Positions 18,263-28,300 of a DNA stretch of 64,000 bases are shown here, piece after piece. Source of the stretch: CAIMWS01 sp964409245 (GTDB taxonomy: Bacteria; Verrucomicrobiota; Verrucomicrobiia; Limisphaerales; UBA1319); NCBI GenBank assembly GCA_964409245.1, contig CAYPCQ010000014.1, positions 1 through 64,000 of the forward strand, written 5' to 3'. The position numbers and the translations under genes are program-made. Every line of letters starts with the position of its first letter. Position 1 is the stretch's first letter. The notes beneath the pieces are model-generated. The model was not told where the DNA came from, searched no databases, and saw nothing but the letters and a program-made list of their open reading frames with translations.

Positions 18263-18802
18263 ATGAAAAGAGCAGGTTCAATATTTGTGTTGCTGTTTGG
18301 CCTTGCCGCCGCCCAACTCTCCGGAGCTGACCAGCCCGTGCTGGACCCGCCACTGGAGCCACTGCGCCCGTTGCTCGACAAAACTTGGAAGGGCGCCTTT
18401 AAAAACAGCACCCCGGAAAAACCGGTGGTGGACGTCATGCGCTGGGAGCGGGTGCTGAACGGCAAAGCGGTCCGGGTATTGCACTCGGTGAACGACGGCG
18501 CCTACGGTGGGGAAACCATTTTCATGTGGGTGGAATCGAAACAGGCTGTTGCCTACCACTACTTCACCACTGCCGGCTTTATGACCACGGGCACTTTAAG
18601 CTTCAAGGAAGGCAAACTGCAGACCCATGAGTTGGTCTCCGGCAGCGGCAGCAATGGCGTGTCTGAAGCGCGGGGGATAAGCGAACTCCGCCCGGATGGA
18701 ACTTTGCTCGTGAAGACCGAATATCTGAAGGCAGGCGAGTGGCAGCCCGGCCGGGAGACGGCCTACCGCGAAGATCCAGCCGCGAGAGTCATCTTCAAAT
18801 AA
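18263..18802 (+). CDS. Small secreted protein, DUF1579-like beta-barrel candidate
   Basis: 179 residues from MKRAGSIFVLLFGLAAAQ, with a signal peptide cleaved near LSGADQ. The rest is beta-rich with alternating pattern (LDKTWKGAFKNS, VVDVMRWERVLNGKAVRVLHSV, ETIFMWVESKQAVAYHYFTTAG, TTGTLSFKEGKLQTHELV). It resembles lipocalin-like or DUF1579-type domains that start with a W.G.F strand. Role unknown. Its stop codon lies 8 bp into the 3' end of nadR on the other strand, so the two genes overlap tail to tail. Confidence 0.72.
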   Translation: MKRAGSIFVLLFGLAAAQLSGADQPVLDPPLEPLRPLLDKTWKGAFKNSTPEKPVVDVMRWERVLNGKAVRVLHSVNDGAYGGETIFMWVESKQAVAYHYFTTAGFMTTGTLSFKEGKLQTHELVSGSGSNGVSEARGISELRPDGTLLVKTEYLKAGEWQPGRETAYREDPAARVIFK

Positions 18803-19784
18803 CCGGGGTCCAAGCGGAGCCGGTGAACAGGGTGCGGGCCAGCTCCAAGGCCTCTCTCAGGCGGTTTTCGTGGGAACCCCGCAGCCGCTGCCACGGGATC
18901 CCTTGCCCGGCCAGTGCGGCTTCGAACCATTGATGCATCTGGCGCCGGATGTGCTCGCCGTCCCGCAAGCCATCCTGCACAAAGGGGATTTCATCCCCGG
19001 TCAGCAAGTAAAGGTCGCATCGGCCCTGCCGGGCAATTTGCTGGATTTCCCGGCAGTCGGTGCCCATATATCGGCGGTGCCACAGCGCGGTGGCAAAGGC
19101 ATTGGTGTCGCAGATCAGCACCCGGTTGGCCGCGCGCGTGGCCTGGTCTTCGCGGCGGGCCTGCTCCCGGGCAATCTCGATGAACTCCCGGGTTTGCCAC
19201 ACGAAATCGTTCCTGGCCCACTTGCCGGCGGAGTATTCTCGCCCGTATTCCTCCACCCAGGAGGTGTTCAACCGCCCGGCCAATGCCTTCGCCAGAGTCG
19301 TCGTGCCGGTGGATTCAGCGCCGAGAACACAAATCCGCCTGGCGAACCAGCCCCGCACAGGCGGCTCCAAATATTCCCAGTGCGCCCACGGATCATTCCG
19401 TACCACCGTCCCGGATACGGGCACCCGGGTTCGCAACCGGTCCACCAAAACGTGCTGCGCGCCCATCAAGGCGGCATACCGCTCGCCGTAGTCTTCGGAA
19501 GTGAAGACGGCGTCCGGCGCCCGGCCCAGCCAGCGGATGGTGTTCCGGGCCCAGACCTGGCTGTCATGCTCATCGTAACGGTCATCGATGACCATCACCC
19601 GCGCCTGGGGATGGATTTCCCGCAGCCATTGTCCCCGCAGTTCACCCGGAATGGTTTCGCCGGGCTTGGCGCAGAGGATCACCACGGTTTGCCGGGATTG
19701 TTCCATGGCGGTATCGATCAGCAGCTTGTGCCCGCGATGCGGCGGGTGGAATTTCCCGATCACGAGGCCCAATCCGTGCTTCAT
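18795..19784 (-). CDS. nadR: NadR-type NMN adenylyltransferase / nicotinamide riboside kinase
   Basis: 329 residues. The adenylyltransferase domain (1-165) begins GLGLVIGKFHPPHRGHKLLI, the GxFxPxHxGH nucleotidyltransferase signature, and continues with FTSEDYGERYA and VSGTVVRNDP. The kinase domain (~178-329) begins RRICVLGAESTGTTTLAKAL, then WVEEYGREY, VLICDTNAFATALWHRRY and LYLLTGDEIPFVQDGLRD. The P-loop has Thr where the usual GKST has Lys. No N-terminal helix-turn-helix is present, unlike the enterobacterial repressor form, so only the two enzyme steps (NR to NMN to NAD) are expected. The ATG overlaps the pnuC stop (ATGA), coupling it to the riboside transporter. Confidence 0.93.
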   Translation of the reverse strand: MKHGLGLVIGKFHPPHRGHKLLIDTAMEQSRQTVVILCAKPGETIPGELRGQWLREIHPQARVMVIDDRYDEHDSQVWARNTIRWLGRAPDAVFTSEDYGERYAALMGAQHVLVDRLRTRVPVSGTVVRNDPWAHWEYLEPPVRGWFARRICVLGAESTGTTTLAKALAGRLNTSWVEEYGREYSAGKWARNDFVWQTREFIEIAREQARREDQATRAANRVLICDTNAFATALWHRRYMGTDCREIQQIARQGRCDLYLLTGDEIPFVQDGLRDGEHIRRQMHQWFEAALAGQGIPWQRLRGSHENRLREALELARTLFTGSAWTPVI

Positions 19785-20464
19785 GCCGCCTGCCCTCCCG
19801 GGCGCCAGCTGCGCCACCAGGCCCGCACTCCAGCCAGGCACATCACCAGGAACACGGCATACAACGCTGCCGTCAGCGGCAGCTTCCGGGAAAGATACAG
19901 GGGGATGTATATGATGTCCGTGGCGATCCAAAAAAACCAGCTTTCCAGGCGCTTCCGGCAGAGCAGATACTGCGCCGCCAGGCTGGTCACTGTGGTCAGG
20001 GCGTCCCAGAAAGGCGCCGCGCCATTCACTGCCAGCAGGATCTCGCGCAAGCCAGCCGTGCCGAGCGGAATGCCCACCGCCAGCCCGAGCCATTCCGCAC
20101 CGGTGGTCCGGCTGATTCCCAAGGCGGTCCGCTCGCGCCCTCCCATCAGCCAATTCAACCAGCCATAAACCCCCAGCCCAAAATAAACCACTTGCAGCCC
20201 CATATCCGCATAAAGGCGGCTCCGTAAAAACAGGAAAAAGAAAAATAAATTGTTGGCCAGCCCAACCGGCCAATTCCACAGGTGCTCGCGCACGACCAGC
20301 CAGACGCATACGCCGCCCGTGGCGAATCCCCAGGCCTCCGCTACGCTGATCGGCCACCAACCGCCGTAAGAGGCTGCCAGCACCGCCAAGGATGCGATAA
20401 CCATGGCCGCCAGCTCAACCGGTGCAACCGTCTTCTCCTGCCCCACCGCCAATTCGTCTTTCAT
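19781..20464 (-). CDS. pnuC: Nicotinamide riboside transporter PnuC
   Basis: 227 residues with about seven membrane helices. PnuC hallmarks are WNWPVGLANNLFFFFLFLRSRLYADMGLQ (split over helices), VYFGLGVYGWLNWL, FWDALTTVTSLAAQYLLCRK and ESWFFWIATDIIYIPLYL. The conserved W-x3-N and DALTT/S residues line the substrate pore in known structures. It imports nicotinamide riboside by facilitated diffusion, and the kinase half of the overlapping nadR traps it by phosphorylation. It starts 54 bp downstream of the secreted propeller gene on the same strand. No riboswitch-like structure is visible in that short gap. Confidence 0.94.
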   Translation of the reverse strand: MKDELAVGQEKTVAPVELAAMVIASLAVLAASYGGWWPISVAEAWGFATGGVCVWLVVREHLWNWPVGLANNLFFFFLFLRSRLYADMGLQVVYFGLGVYGWLNWLMGGRERTALGISRTTGAEWLGLAVGIPLGTAGLREILLAVNGAAPFWDALTTVTSLAAQYLLCRKRLESWFFWIATDIIYIPLYLSRKLPLTAALYAVFLVMCLAGVRAWWRSWRPGGQAA

Positions 20465-20518
20465 AGCTGCGGACCGGTCAGATATTGGACGCCATCGGCC
20501 TTTGCTTCCTGGGGTTGC

Positions 20519-22099
20519 TTACTCTCTTGTTTTATCCAGCCGTGGATCCGCCAAATCGAGGCGATACATCACCTGGTTGTAATCGTAACGAGGCGTGGCC
20601 TCCGGATTCCCGGAAAAAGTGTTGGCATAGGTGCCTTCGAAATAAATCAATCGGCCGCCTTCCTGGTCCAGGAAATCATGGTGCACCGGATTATAAAAGG
20701 TGTATTTATCGTGCGTGACAATCTTTTTGACACGCCGCCAAGGCCCGGTGGGCTGGCTTGCCTCACCATACCAGACTTCACCCAGGTAAGAGGAATCTCC
20801 TTTTTGCTGGACCCCAAGGAGCACCCAACGCTGGCGGAAGGCATTCCAACGCACCGAACTGCCGTGGATCTCCACCACCCGGCCGGAATCCACATCCACC
20901 GGCCGGAACCAAGCCTCCTCCGGTTTCATTTTTCCGCCTGCGATCAAGGTTTTCTCTGTGGCGGAATTCATGGGGGCGGAATTCGTGCGCCACTGGTAAT
21001 GCAATTGGCCACTGCCAGTCCGAAGCGGATCGGCCTGACCCGGAGCTGATACTGCGGCCAGGCAAGTCCAGGCTTCATACGCATTGGTGTTGGCCAGGTG
21101 TTTTAATTCGGCCCGCACCCGCACATTGGGCAGCGGATCCCCGAAATAAAGAAAATCCAGCCCCTGTTCCCGCCGGCGCACCGGATGGCTGCGGGGGAAT
21201 CGCCATTTCTCCCCCATCTCCAAGGGGACTAACCGCTCGAACTCCTCACGCTGGTCGTTGTAGATGGCCAGGCCATGGTCGAGCATTTTGGCCAGGGACT
21301 CCATGTGGGCGTAATGCGCCACCAGGCGCAGGCGGCCCGCATCGTCGGCCACCGTCAGCAAGCCATCCAGCCAGATGAGGCCGGCTTTTACCCCCAGGCG
21401 TGCCATCGGCCGGCTAAAGCCATCGGACCCCGTGAAATACCGAAGGTCGATCCCTTGAGCGGGGTCCAAACCGCCACGCCCCGGGGCTTCGGCGGTTGCG
21501 CCGGCGGTCCAGAAATGGCCCAGCGGGTAACTCAGGCGCGAAGTATCCCCCCAAAACCAATAAATCCAATCCCGGTAAGGGACCGCCAGCGCGGAATCCT
21601 GGCCCACCACGAGGCCGCCGCCTAATGGTTCGCGGAGGGGGGCCTTCTCGCCCAGTAAAACCGTATCCCGGTAGATCCCCTCCCCGGTGATCCGATATAG
21701 CCGTTCTGCCAGGTTCAACCGCTTGATCCGGAGCTCGCTTTTGCCACCGGGAACGGTATTCACCCGCGCGCCTCGATACCCGAAACCGTCCTTGGGGAAC
21801 TCGTAACCATGGCTGCGCACCTGGAAGAAAACGCTCTGATTCATCAATCCCGGCTCAAAAAACGCCACCCGGCCCGCGCTGTCAGTGACCATTCGCAAAT
21901 GGTTCACCGTCTCCAGTTCCACCAGGGGAACCCCCCGGCCAGTTTGATCATCAACGACTTGAATCTGAAAATAACCACCCGCTTCCACCGCCGCGGCAGC
22001 CAGGGCGCCCCCTGCCCCCCCGCCGCCCACCATGCTGAGGATGGCCAATCCAAAACACCTGGCCGCCATCCGCCACTTTCGATCGCACCACTTTGCCAT
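20519..22099 (-). CDS. Secreted beta-propeller-like protein with N-terminal regulatory-type beta domain
   Basis: 526 residues from MAKWCDRKWRMAARCFG, with AAAGGA upstream. A signal peptide ends near GGALAAAAVEAG. Residues ~45-130 look like a carboxypeptidase-regulatory or Ig-type beta domain (FQIQVVDDQTGRGVPLVELETVN; TDSAGRVAFFEP). The remainder has blade-like strands with W/Y-rich turns, such as YRDWIYWFWGDTS, GLIWLDGLLTVADDAGRL, FLYFGDPLPNVRV, WNAFRQRWVLLGVQ and LGEVWYGEASQPTGPWR. These recall five-bladed glycosidase propellers (GH43/GH130-like), but the catalytic acids are not assignable by eye. Possibly co-transcribed with pnuC-nadR, though no metabolic link is evident. Confidence 0.72.
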   Translation of the reverse strand: MAKWCDRKWRMAARCFGLAILSMVGGGGAGGALAAAAVEAGGYFQIQVVDDQTGRGVPLVELETVNHLRMVTDSAGRVAFFEPGLMNQSVFFQVRSHGYEFPKDGFGYRGARVNTVPGGKSELRIKRLNLAERLYRITGEGIYRDTVLLGEKAPLREPLGGGLVVGQDSALAVPYRDWIYWFWGDTSRLSYPLGHFWTAGATAEAPGRGGLDPAQGIDLRYFTGSDGFSRPMARLGVKAGLIWLDGLLTVADDAGRLRLVAHYAHMESLAKMLDHGLAIYNDQREEFERLVPLEMGEKWRFPRSHPVRRREQGLDFLYFGDPLPNVRVRAELKHLANTNAYEAWTCLAAVSAPGQADPLRTGSGQLHYQWRTNSAPMNSATEKTLIAGGKMKPEEAWFRPVDVDSGRVVEIHGSSVRWNAFRQRWVLLGVQQKGDSSYLGEVWYGEASQPTGPWRRVKKIVTHDKYTFYNPVHHDFLDQEGGRLIYFEGTYANTFSGNPEATPRYDYNQVMYRLDLADPRLDKTRE

Positions 22100-22187
22100 A
22101 TTGAAAAATCCTTTCGCCCGGCAAATCAACCGGTTTTGGGAGCTGATCATAACCGCAACCAGGCTGAATCTACCAACAGCCGAACCC

Positions 22188-25100
22188 TTATTTCCCATCC
22201 AGACACTCCCGCACGGCCTTCGACAACACCTCGATTTTATAAGGTTTTGGCAGGCGCATGAAACCCTCTGCGCCGGCCGTTGTCTGGCCAGCCATTTCCA
22301 CGCTGTAACCGCTGGAGAGGATGATCTTCAAGGACGGTTTCGCTTGCTTCATAAGTTTAGCCAAGTCCAGTCCGGTCAGGCCTTCGGGCATCACTACATC
22401 GGATAATAACAAATCGATCCCCCCCTGATGTTCCTGCCACAATTTCATGGCCTCCTGTCCGTTGCTCGCCTCCTTTACCTGGTAACCCAGCAACCGCAGG
22501 CCCCGGGCCACCGACCGCCGGACGCTCGCCTCATCCTCCACCAACAAGATCGTTTCATGGCCGCGGACGACCGCCGGTTTCGTGGCCCACGCTGGACCTG
22601 TATCCCCTTTTGAGGTGACCGGAAAGAAAACTCTAAACGTCGCCCCCTGCCCAAGCTCGCTTTCCACCTCCAGCCACCCTTTATGTTGGGCGGCGATGCC
22701 GTAGGCCGTCGCCAGCCCGAGCCCGGTCCCCTTTCCCATTTCCTTGGTGGTGAAGAACGGCTCAAAAATGTGCTTTTGCGTGGCTTCGTCCATGCCGCAC
22801 CCGGTGTCGGCCACCGTCAGACACACAAAACGCCCAGGCCATGAGTTCGGATAGTTTTTGGCCCGACCTTCGCCGACCTGAATGGCTTCCAGGCGAATGG
22901 TCAGCCTCCCACCGCCGGGCATGGCATCCCGGGCGTTGATGGCCAGATTCATGACGACTTGCTCAATCATCCCCGGATCGGCTTCCACCGGGGGCAACTT
23001 ATCTGCCCGATCAAACCGCAAGGTGATATGCTCCCCAATCAACCGCCCCAGCATCTTAAGCAGGTTGGCCACCACTTCATTAAGGTCCAGCACCTTGACC
23101 TCCAGCAAAGACCGGCGGCTGAACATGAGCAGTTGCCGTGTCAAACTGGCGGCTCGCGCGGCTTCCAACTCCAACTCCTTAATCACTTCTTGGATCTCCT
23201 CTTCAAGATTGGGACGCTGCTCCACCAGGCCGAGGTTCATCATGATCGCCGCCAGTATATTGTTGAAGTCATGCGCCACGCCGCCCGCCAACTGGCCGAT
23301 GGAGTCCATTTTCTGGGTCTGCCGCAAGTGTTCTTCCAAGTGTTTCCGTGCGGTGGTGTCTTCTTTCACCGACAGAAAATGGGTGGTCCGGCCCGCCGCA
23401 TCGACAATGGGAGAAATCGAACAAGACTCCCAGTAGAACTCCCCGGTCTTCTTGCGGTTGTGGAACTCCCCTCGCCACTCCTGCCCCTGGGTGATGGTCT
23501 CCCATAGCTGGTGATACTCCTCTGCGGAGGTTTTGTCTCCCTTGAGGAAGCGGGGATTCTGCCCGTTCACCTCCTCCAGCGTATAGCCCGTCATTTGTGT
23601 GAATTTGGGATTCACGTATTCGATCGCTCCCTGGGGGTCGGTGATCATGACGCTCACGGGGCTTTGTTCCACGGCGCTGGAGAGCTTGCGGATCTGCTCC
23701 TCCGCCCGCTTGCGCTCGGTGACGTCCGTGAAAATGCAAGCAAACTGGCTGGGGGCGGGCTGGAAGGCAGTCACTTCAAAATGCTTCTGGAGATCGGCGG
23801 CATAACTCACCAAAAAGGTCGGCTCGCCGGTAAGGGCCACTTTCCCGTAAGTCTCAATCCAGCGCGGCTCGATACCGGGCAGCACTTCCAGCACTGTCCG
23901 CCCCACAAGCTCTGGAGCCTTTAATCCGGTCATCCGCTCGAAAGCCGGATTGATGGCCAGGAAGCGGTAGTCGGCTGGATTTCCCTGCGCGTCGAGAATG
24001 ATTTCGTGCAGGGCAAAACCATCCAGCATCTCGCGGAACAGCATCCGGTAATTCTGCTCGCTCTCCCGCAGCGCTTCCTCCGCCCGCCGGCGCTCCGTCG
24101 CATCCATGGCCATGCTCATGACCAAACGCCGCCCATCGGGCAGCCGGCCCAGCGGCGCCGAACCGAATTCCCAAATGCGCATTTCCCCGCTGCGCGTGCG
24201 GATTTTATAGTCGCCCTCATATTTCCGGTGGGCCAGCCCGTAAAGCGCGTCGATGTCCGCCTGCGCGAGCGTTTTCCGTTCGCCGTAAGCACGCTCCGTC
24301 CAATCCTGGATGGTGGCCAACTCCTCTGGCGGGTAGCCGGTGACGTCGCTCCAAGACCGGCTGATCTGGAGCACGCCTCCATCCTCGGCATGGATCATGA
24401 TGGGGAATGGGGAATCCAACACCGCGCGGCGGAACCGCTCCTCGCTTTGCTGCAAGGCCTCCAGCGTTCGCTTGCGCTCGGTGATTTCATGCCCGATGCC
24501 GACGATGCCGATGACCTTGCCCTGCGCATCCCGCAAAGGCGCCTGAGTGGTGGACTGCCAGCGTGGGTTTCCCGCCTGGTCAAACAGCGGTTCTTCCACA
24601 TCGACCAGCGGCTGGCCGCTTTGGATGACGGCCTGTTCAGTGACCAGGTATTGCACCGCCAGTTCTCTCGGGAAAAGCTCAAAATCGGTTTTGCCCAAGG
24701 CTTGCTCGGGGGAGTCCAATCCCAACAGGCGCGCGTTGGCCAGGTTGCTGAGCAGATACCGGTGTTCGGTATCCTTCACATAAATAAAATCGGGCAGGTT
24801 ATCGATCAAGGTCCGCAGCAGGCTGCGCTCGAAGGCCAAGGATTCTTCCGCCTGCTGGCGCGTTGCCATTTCCTTTTTCAGATCCTCCAGGAGTTGGAGC
24901 GTGCCGGCCTGGCTTTCCCGCAGCTTTTGGTTGGCTTGCTGCAGTTCTTGCGTGCGTTCGTCCACCATGGCAGCCAGCCGTTCCTTTTCCGTCCGCTGCA
25001 GGACTCCCGCTTCCTTGATCTTGGCCATGGCCCGGATCTGCGCGGTCAGTTCGACTTCATCGAACGGTTTGGCCAGAAATCCCTCCGCTCCCGCCTCCAG

Positions 25101-25385
25101 CGCCTTGACGCGGCTCTCCCGGTCGGTTTTCAGGGCGGTGAGGAAGAGCACCGGAATGGTTTGCAGGCGCTCGTCTTCCTTCAGTTTCCAGCAGACCGCA
25201 TACCCATCCATGCCCGGCATGACCACGTCGAGCAGGATCACATCCGGGTTTTCGGCCTGCGCTACTTCCAGCCCCTGCGGGCCGTCCAGGGCGCTCAGGA
25301 ATCTCGCCCCGGGCAGACGGTCCAGCACCACCGCTTTCAAGGCGGTCAGGTTGTCACGGTTATCATCGATCGCCAGGATTTTCAT
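22188..25385 (-). CDS. Cytosolic hybrid sensor kinase: REC, four PAS, kinase, REC
   Basis: 1065 residues. A receiver at 1-120 (LAIDDN; VILLDVVMPGMDG; FLAKPF) is followed by a coiled coil (~125-175). Four PAS units come next, each ending in a T/DITERKR-type linker (ITERKRT, ATERRRAEE, VTERKRAEE, TTARKHLEE). The dimerisation/phosphoacceptor helix carries the histidine in LAGGVAHDFNNILAAI. The ATPase domain has NLAINARDAM, VADTGCGMDE and GKGTGLGLATAYGI. A last receiver follows (ILLVEDEASVR; LLLSDVVMPEG; LPKPYK). There is no membrane segment. It begins 9 bp after the stop of the 4HB hybrid kinase, so one operon is likely. With a receiver at each end it could take phosphate from the partner kinase and pass it on. 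Confidence 0.93.
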   Translation of the reverse strand: MKILAIDDNRDNLTALKAVVLDRLPGARFLSALDGPQGLEVAQAENPDVILLDVVMPGMDGYAVCWKLKEDERLQTIPVLFLTALKTDRESRVKALEAGAEGFLAKPFDEVELTAQIRAMAKIKEAGVLQRTEKERLAAMVDERTQELQQANQKLRESQAGTLQLLEDLKKEMATRQQAEESLAFERSLLRTLIDNLPDFIYVKDTEHRYLLSNLANARLLGLDSPEQALGKTDFELFPRELAVQYLVTEQAVIQSGQPLVDVEEPLFDQAGNPRWQSTTQAPLRDAQGKVIGIVGIGHEITERKRTLEALQQSEERFRRAVLDSPFPIMIHAEDGGVLQISRSWSDVTGYPPEELATIQDWTERAYGERKTLAQADIDALYGLAHRKYEGDYKIRTRSGEMRIWEFGSAPLGRLPDGRRLVMSMAMDATERRRAEEALRESEQNYRMLFREMLDGFALHEIILDAQGNPADYRFLAINPAFERMTGLKAPELVGRTVLEVLPGIEPRWIETYGKVALTGEPTFLVSYAADLQKHFEVTAFQPAPSQFACIFTDVTERKRAEEQIRKLSSAVEQSPVSVMITDPQGAIEYVNPKFTQMTGYTLEEVNGQNPRFLKGDKTSAEEYHQLWETITQGQEWRGEFHNRKKTGEFYWESCSISPIVDAAGRTTHFLSVKEDTTARKHLEEHLRQTQKMDSIGQLAGGVAHDFNNILAAIMMNLGLVEQRPNLEEEIQEVIKELELEAARAASLTRQLLMFSRRSLLEVKVLDLNEVVANLLKMLGRLIGEHITLRFDRADKLPPVEADPGMIEQVVMNLAINARDAMPGGGRLTIRLEAIQVGEGRAKNYPNSWPGRFVCLTVADTGCGMDEATQKHIFEPFFTTKEMGKGTGLGLATAYGIAAQHKGWLEVESELGQGATFRVFFPVTSKGDTGPAWATKPAVVRGHETILLVEDEASVRRSVARGLRLLGYQVKEASNGQEAMKLWQEHQGGIDLLLSDVVMPEGLTGLDLAKLMKQAKPSLKIILSSGYSVEMAGQTTAGAEGFMRLPKPYKIEVLSKAVRECLDGK

Positions 25386-25394
25386 GCTTTGCTG

Positions 25395-28300
25395 CTATTG
25401 CCAATCGAGCCATTCACGCATCGTGGTCTTGAGCGCTTCGTGATCCACCGGCTTGGAGAGGTAGCCATCGAAGCCGCGGGCCAATATTTCCTCCCGGTCC
25501 CCTTTCATGGCGCTGGCGGTGACGGCCACCACGGGAATTGAGCTCAGGTCCGGAGTTTCCCGGATTTCAGCCAGGGCGGCAAAGCCGTCCATGACCGGCA
25601 ATGCCGCATCCATCAGGATGAGATCGGGCCGCCAGGTGCGCGCCTGTTCCACGCCCGCCCGGCCATCCGTGGCTTCGAGAACGGTGCATTTGTATTCGAG
25701 CAATGCCCGCATGGTCCGCAGGTTGTCGGCATTATCCTCCACCACCAGGATGACGGGCTTGCCGGAGCGCGGCTTGCGGGTCCGCGGGCGCGCGGGGGTT
25801 GCAGTTGGTTTCAACGCCGGCGCCACCATGCTCGAAACCGCTGCCAGGAGTTCATCCTTGCCAACATCGCCTTTCTGGATCAGCTGCTGAACATGGTTTC
25901 CCTTGAGGAAGCTCAATTCCTCCCGCGTCACATGTTTCGCGGTCAGGATGAGCACCGGCAGGCCGGCGGCTTTCTCCACGCTGCGGATCATTTTGAGAAC
26001 CTCGAAGCCGTCCATTTCCGGCATCATCAGGTCCAGAATCACCGCGTCGGGCGGGGCTTGTTCGATCTGCTCCAGGGCCTCCCTTCCGTTGCGGGCCACC
26101 TGCACCTGGTAGCCGTTGCCGGTGAGGATATCGGTCATCTGGATGATGGCTGGTTCGCTGTCATCGACGAGCAGGATGCATTGGCCCTGGCCGGAAACGG
26201 TGGCGCCGCGGCCATCGCTGGCCGGAGTGGAATAGCTCGTGGCCGCTGCCCCATCCCTGCCGGAGCCAGCCTGGGAAAAGGCGAGCGGCAATTTCAAGGT
26301 AAAAGCGGAGCCTTGGCCGGGTGAGCTTTCGGCCGTGATGCCGCCTCGCAAAAGCAGGGCGTATTTCCGGGCGATGGCCAGGCCCAATCCCGTGCCGCCA
26401 TATTTCCGCGAAGCACTGTCGTCGGCCTGCCGGAATTCATCAAAGATGAATGGCAGCTGGCCGGGGGTAATGCCGATGCCGGTATCCCGGACAGTCAGGT
26501 GCACCTCTTCCCCAACCCGCCGGGCGGTGATTTCAACCGAACCGGACTCGGTGAATTTAACCGCGTTGCCGGCGAGGTTCTGCAGAATATGCCGGCACTT
26601 TTCGGGATCACTTTGGATCGGAGGTAGATCGTCGTCCAGCAGATTGGCCAGTGCGATGCCCTTCTCGCGGGCTTGGGGTTCCAGCATGGCCACGACCTCC
26701 CCCACCAGGGCCTTCAGGGCGAAGCGAGTGGGATTAACCTCCTGCTTGCCGGCTTCAATGCGGGAAAGGTCGAGAATGTCGTTGATCAGCGATAGCAATA
26801 GCTTGCCGTTGCGCTCGATCACTTCCAAGTAGCTGTGTTCCTCTGCGGGAATCGTTTTGGCCAGGCGGCGATTCAGCACGCCCGACAGGGCAATCACTGA
26901 GTTCAGCGGCGTGCGCAATTCGTGGCTCATGTTCGAAAGAAAGGCGGACTTCAGCCGGCTGGCTTCGTCCAGTTGCCTTTTCTGCGTCTCCAGTTCGGCA
27001 TTCTGATGCCTCAGTTCTTGGGACTGGGCCGCCATTTCGCCCGCCTGCGCTTCCATTTCCTGCTTTTGAGCCGCCAGTTCGCGGTTCTGGTGCTCCAGGC
27101 GTTCCGCCAGTTCCTTGATCTGTTGATAAGCCAGCACACCGTTCATCCGGGCGGTCAGGGTGCTTAAGATCCCTTCCAGCAGCCGGAGGGCCAGTGGGTC
27201 GTAGCCTCGGACGCTGGCCAGGGAAACCATGGCCACTGCCTCCGGCCCAGCCAGCAGCGGCAAGGTGATGATTTCCCGGGGCTTGAATTCACCGCTCACG
27301 GTGGCCAAGGTGAAACGCGTATCGCTGGGAATATCGGTGATCCGCTGCATCCGCCCCGCCGCCAGCGCCGCGCCAAATTCCCCCTCGTACGCCACCGCCG
27401 AAAATGAGGAACGCCCGCCAGCCCCCAACCCGATGGACTCGAAAAGTTCAAACTCACGATTCCGCGAGTTCAGCAGATAGACGGCCCCAATCTGCGAACC
27501 GGTATGCTCGAGGATCGTCTTGAGCAGTTCCCGGCAGAAAGCGCGCGCCTCGGTTTCCCGGAGCATGACTTCCGCCAATTGCGCGGTTCGCTCGTTGAGC
27601 CGAATCTGCTCCTCGATCCGGCCGGCCATGGCGTTGAAGGCTGTGGAAAGCGCTCCGAATTCATTGGCCGAAACATACCCGCTGCGGACCTCCAGCTTGC
27701 CATGCCGGAACTGCTCCGCCGCCGTTGTTAATTTCTGGAGCGGATCCCTGATGCTTCTCGAAAGGAAATAAGTTATGGTCACAGACAGCAGCAGGATGGC
27801 GGCCAAGGTGGCGGTCAATTGGTGGTTCAGAACATCCTTCTCCGCCACGGCCGCCTCGTAAAGCTGACCAGCCTTCTTTCGGGCAAAATCATCGATGTCT
27901 TTGATTTGACCAAACATTTGCCCCCTCTGCCGGCCTGCCTCACCGGTATCCTTAAGCCGGCTCAAAACCTCGGGTATCTTCCCTATGCGCGCCAAATCCT
28001 GGATTGATTCCACCGATACCCAACGCACAAAGGAATCATGTGCCTCGTCGATGTCCGTGCTCGGCCCCAGGTAACGTTCATAAATGATCTTGAACTGCCG
28101 CTCCGCGTCAGCCTCATGAACGCTGGAGTTCTGCAAAGCGGTTTGGCGGTCCTGATCGTTTTCGGCCAGCAGCAAGTTCCTGATCTCCAGGCGCATGGCC
28201 GAAATATCGAGCTTGAGCGCATCGATGGCTCCGCGGACCTGCAGGGGATGCTCATAGATGGTCTTGGTCTGCACCCAGAGCAAATCCGCCTGCCTCCAGG

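Noticed and set aside
24006..25541. 511-codon open frame on the plus strand
   Set aside because: It covers the antisense of two adjoining kinase genes and even their junction; a mirror of their codon use.
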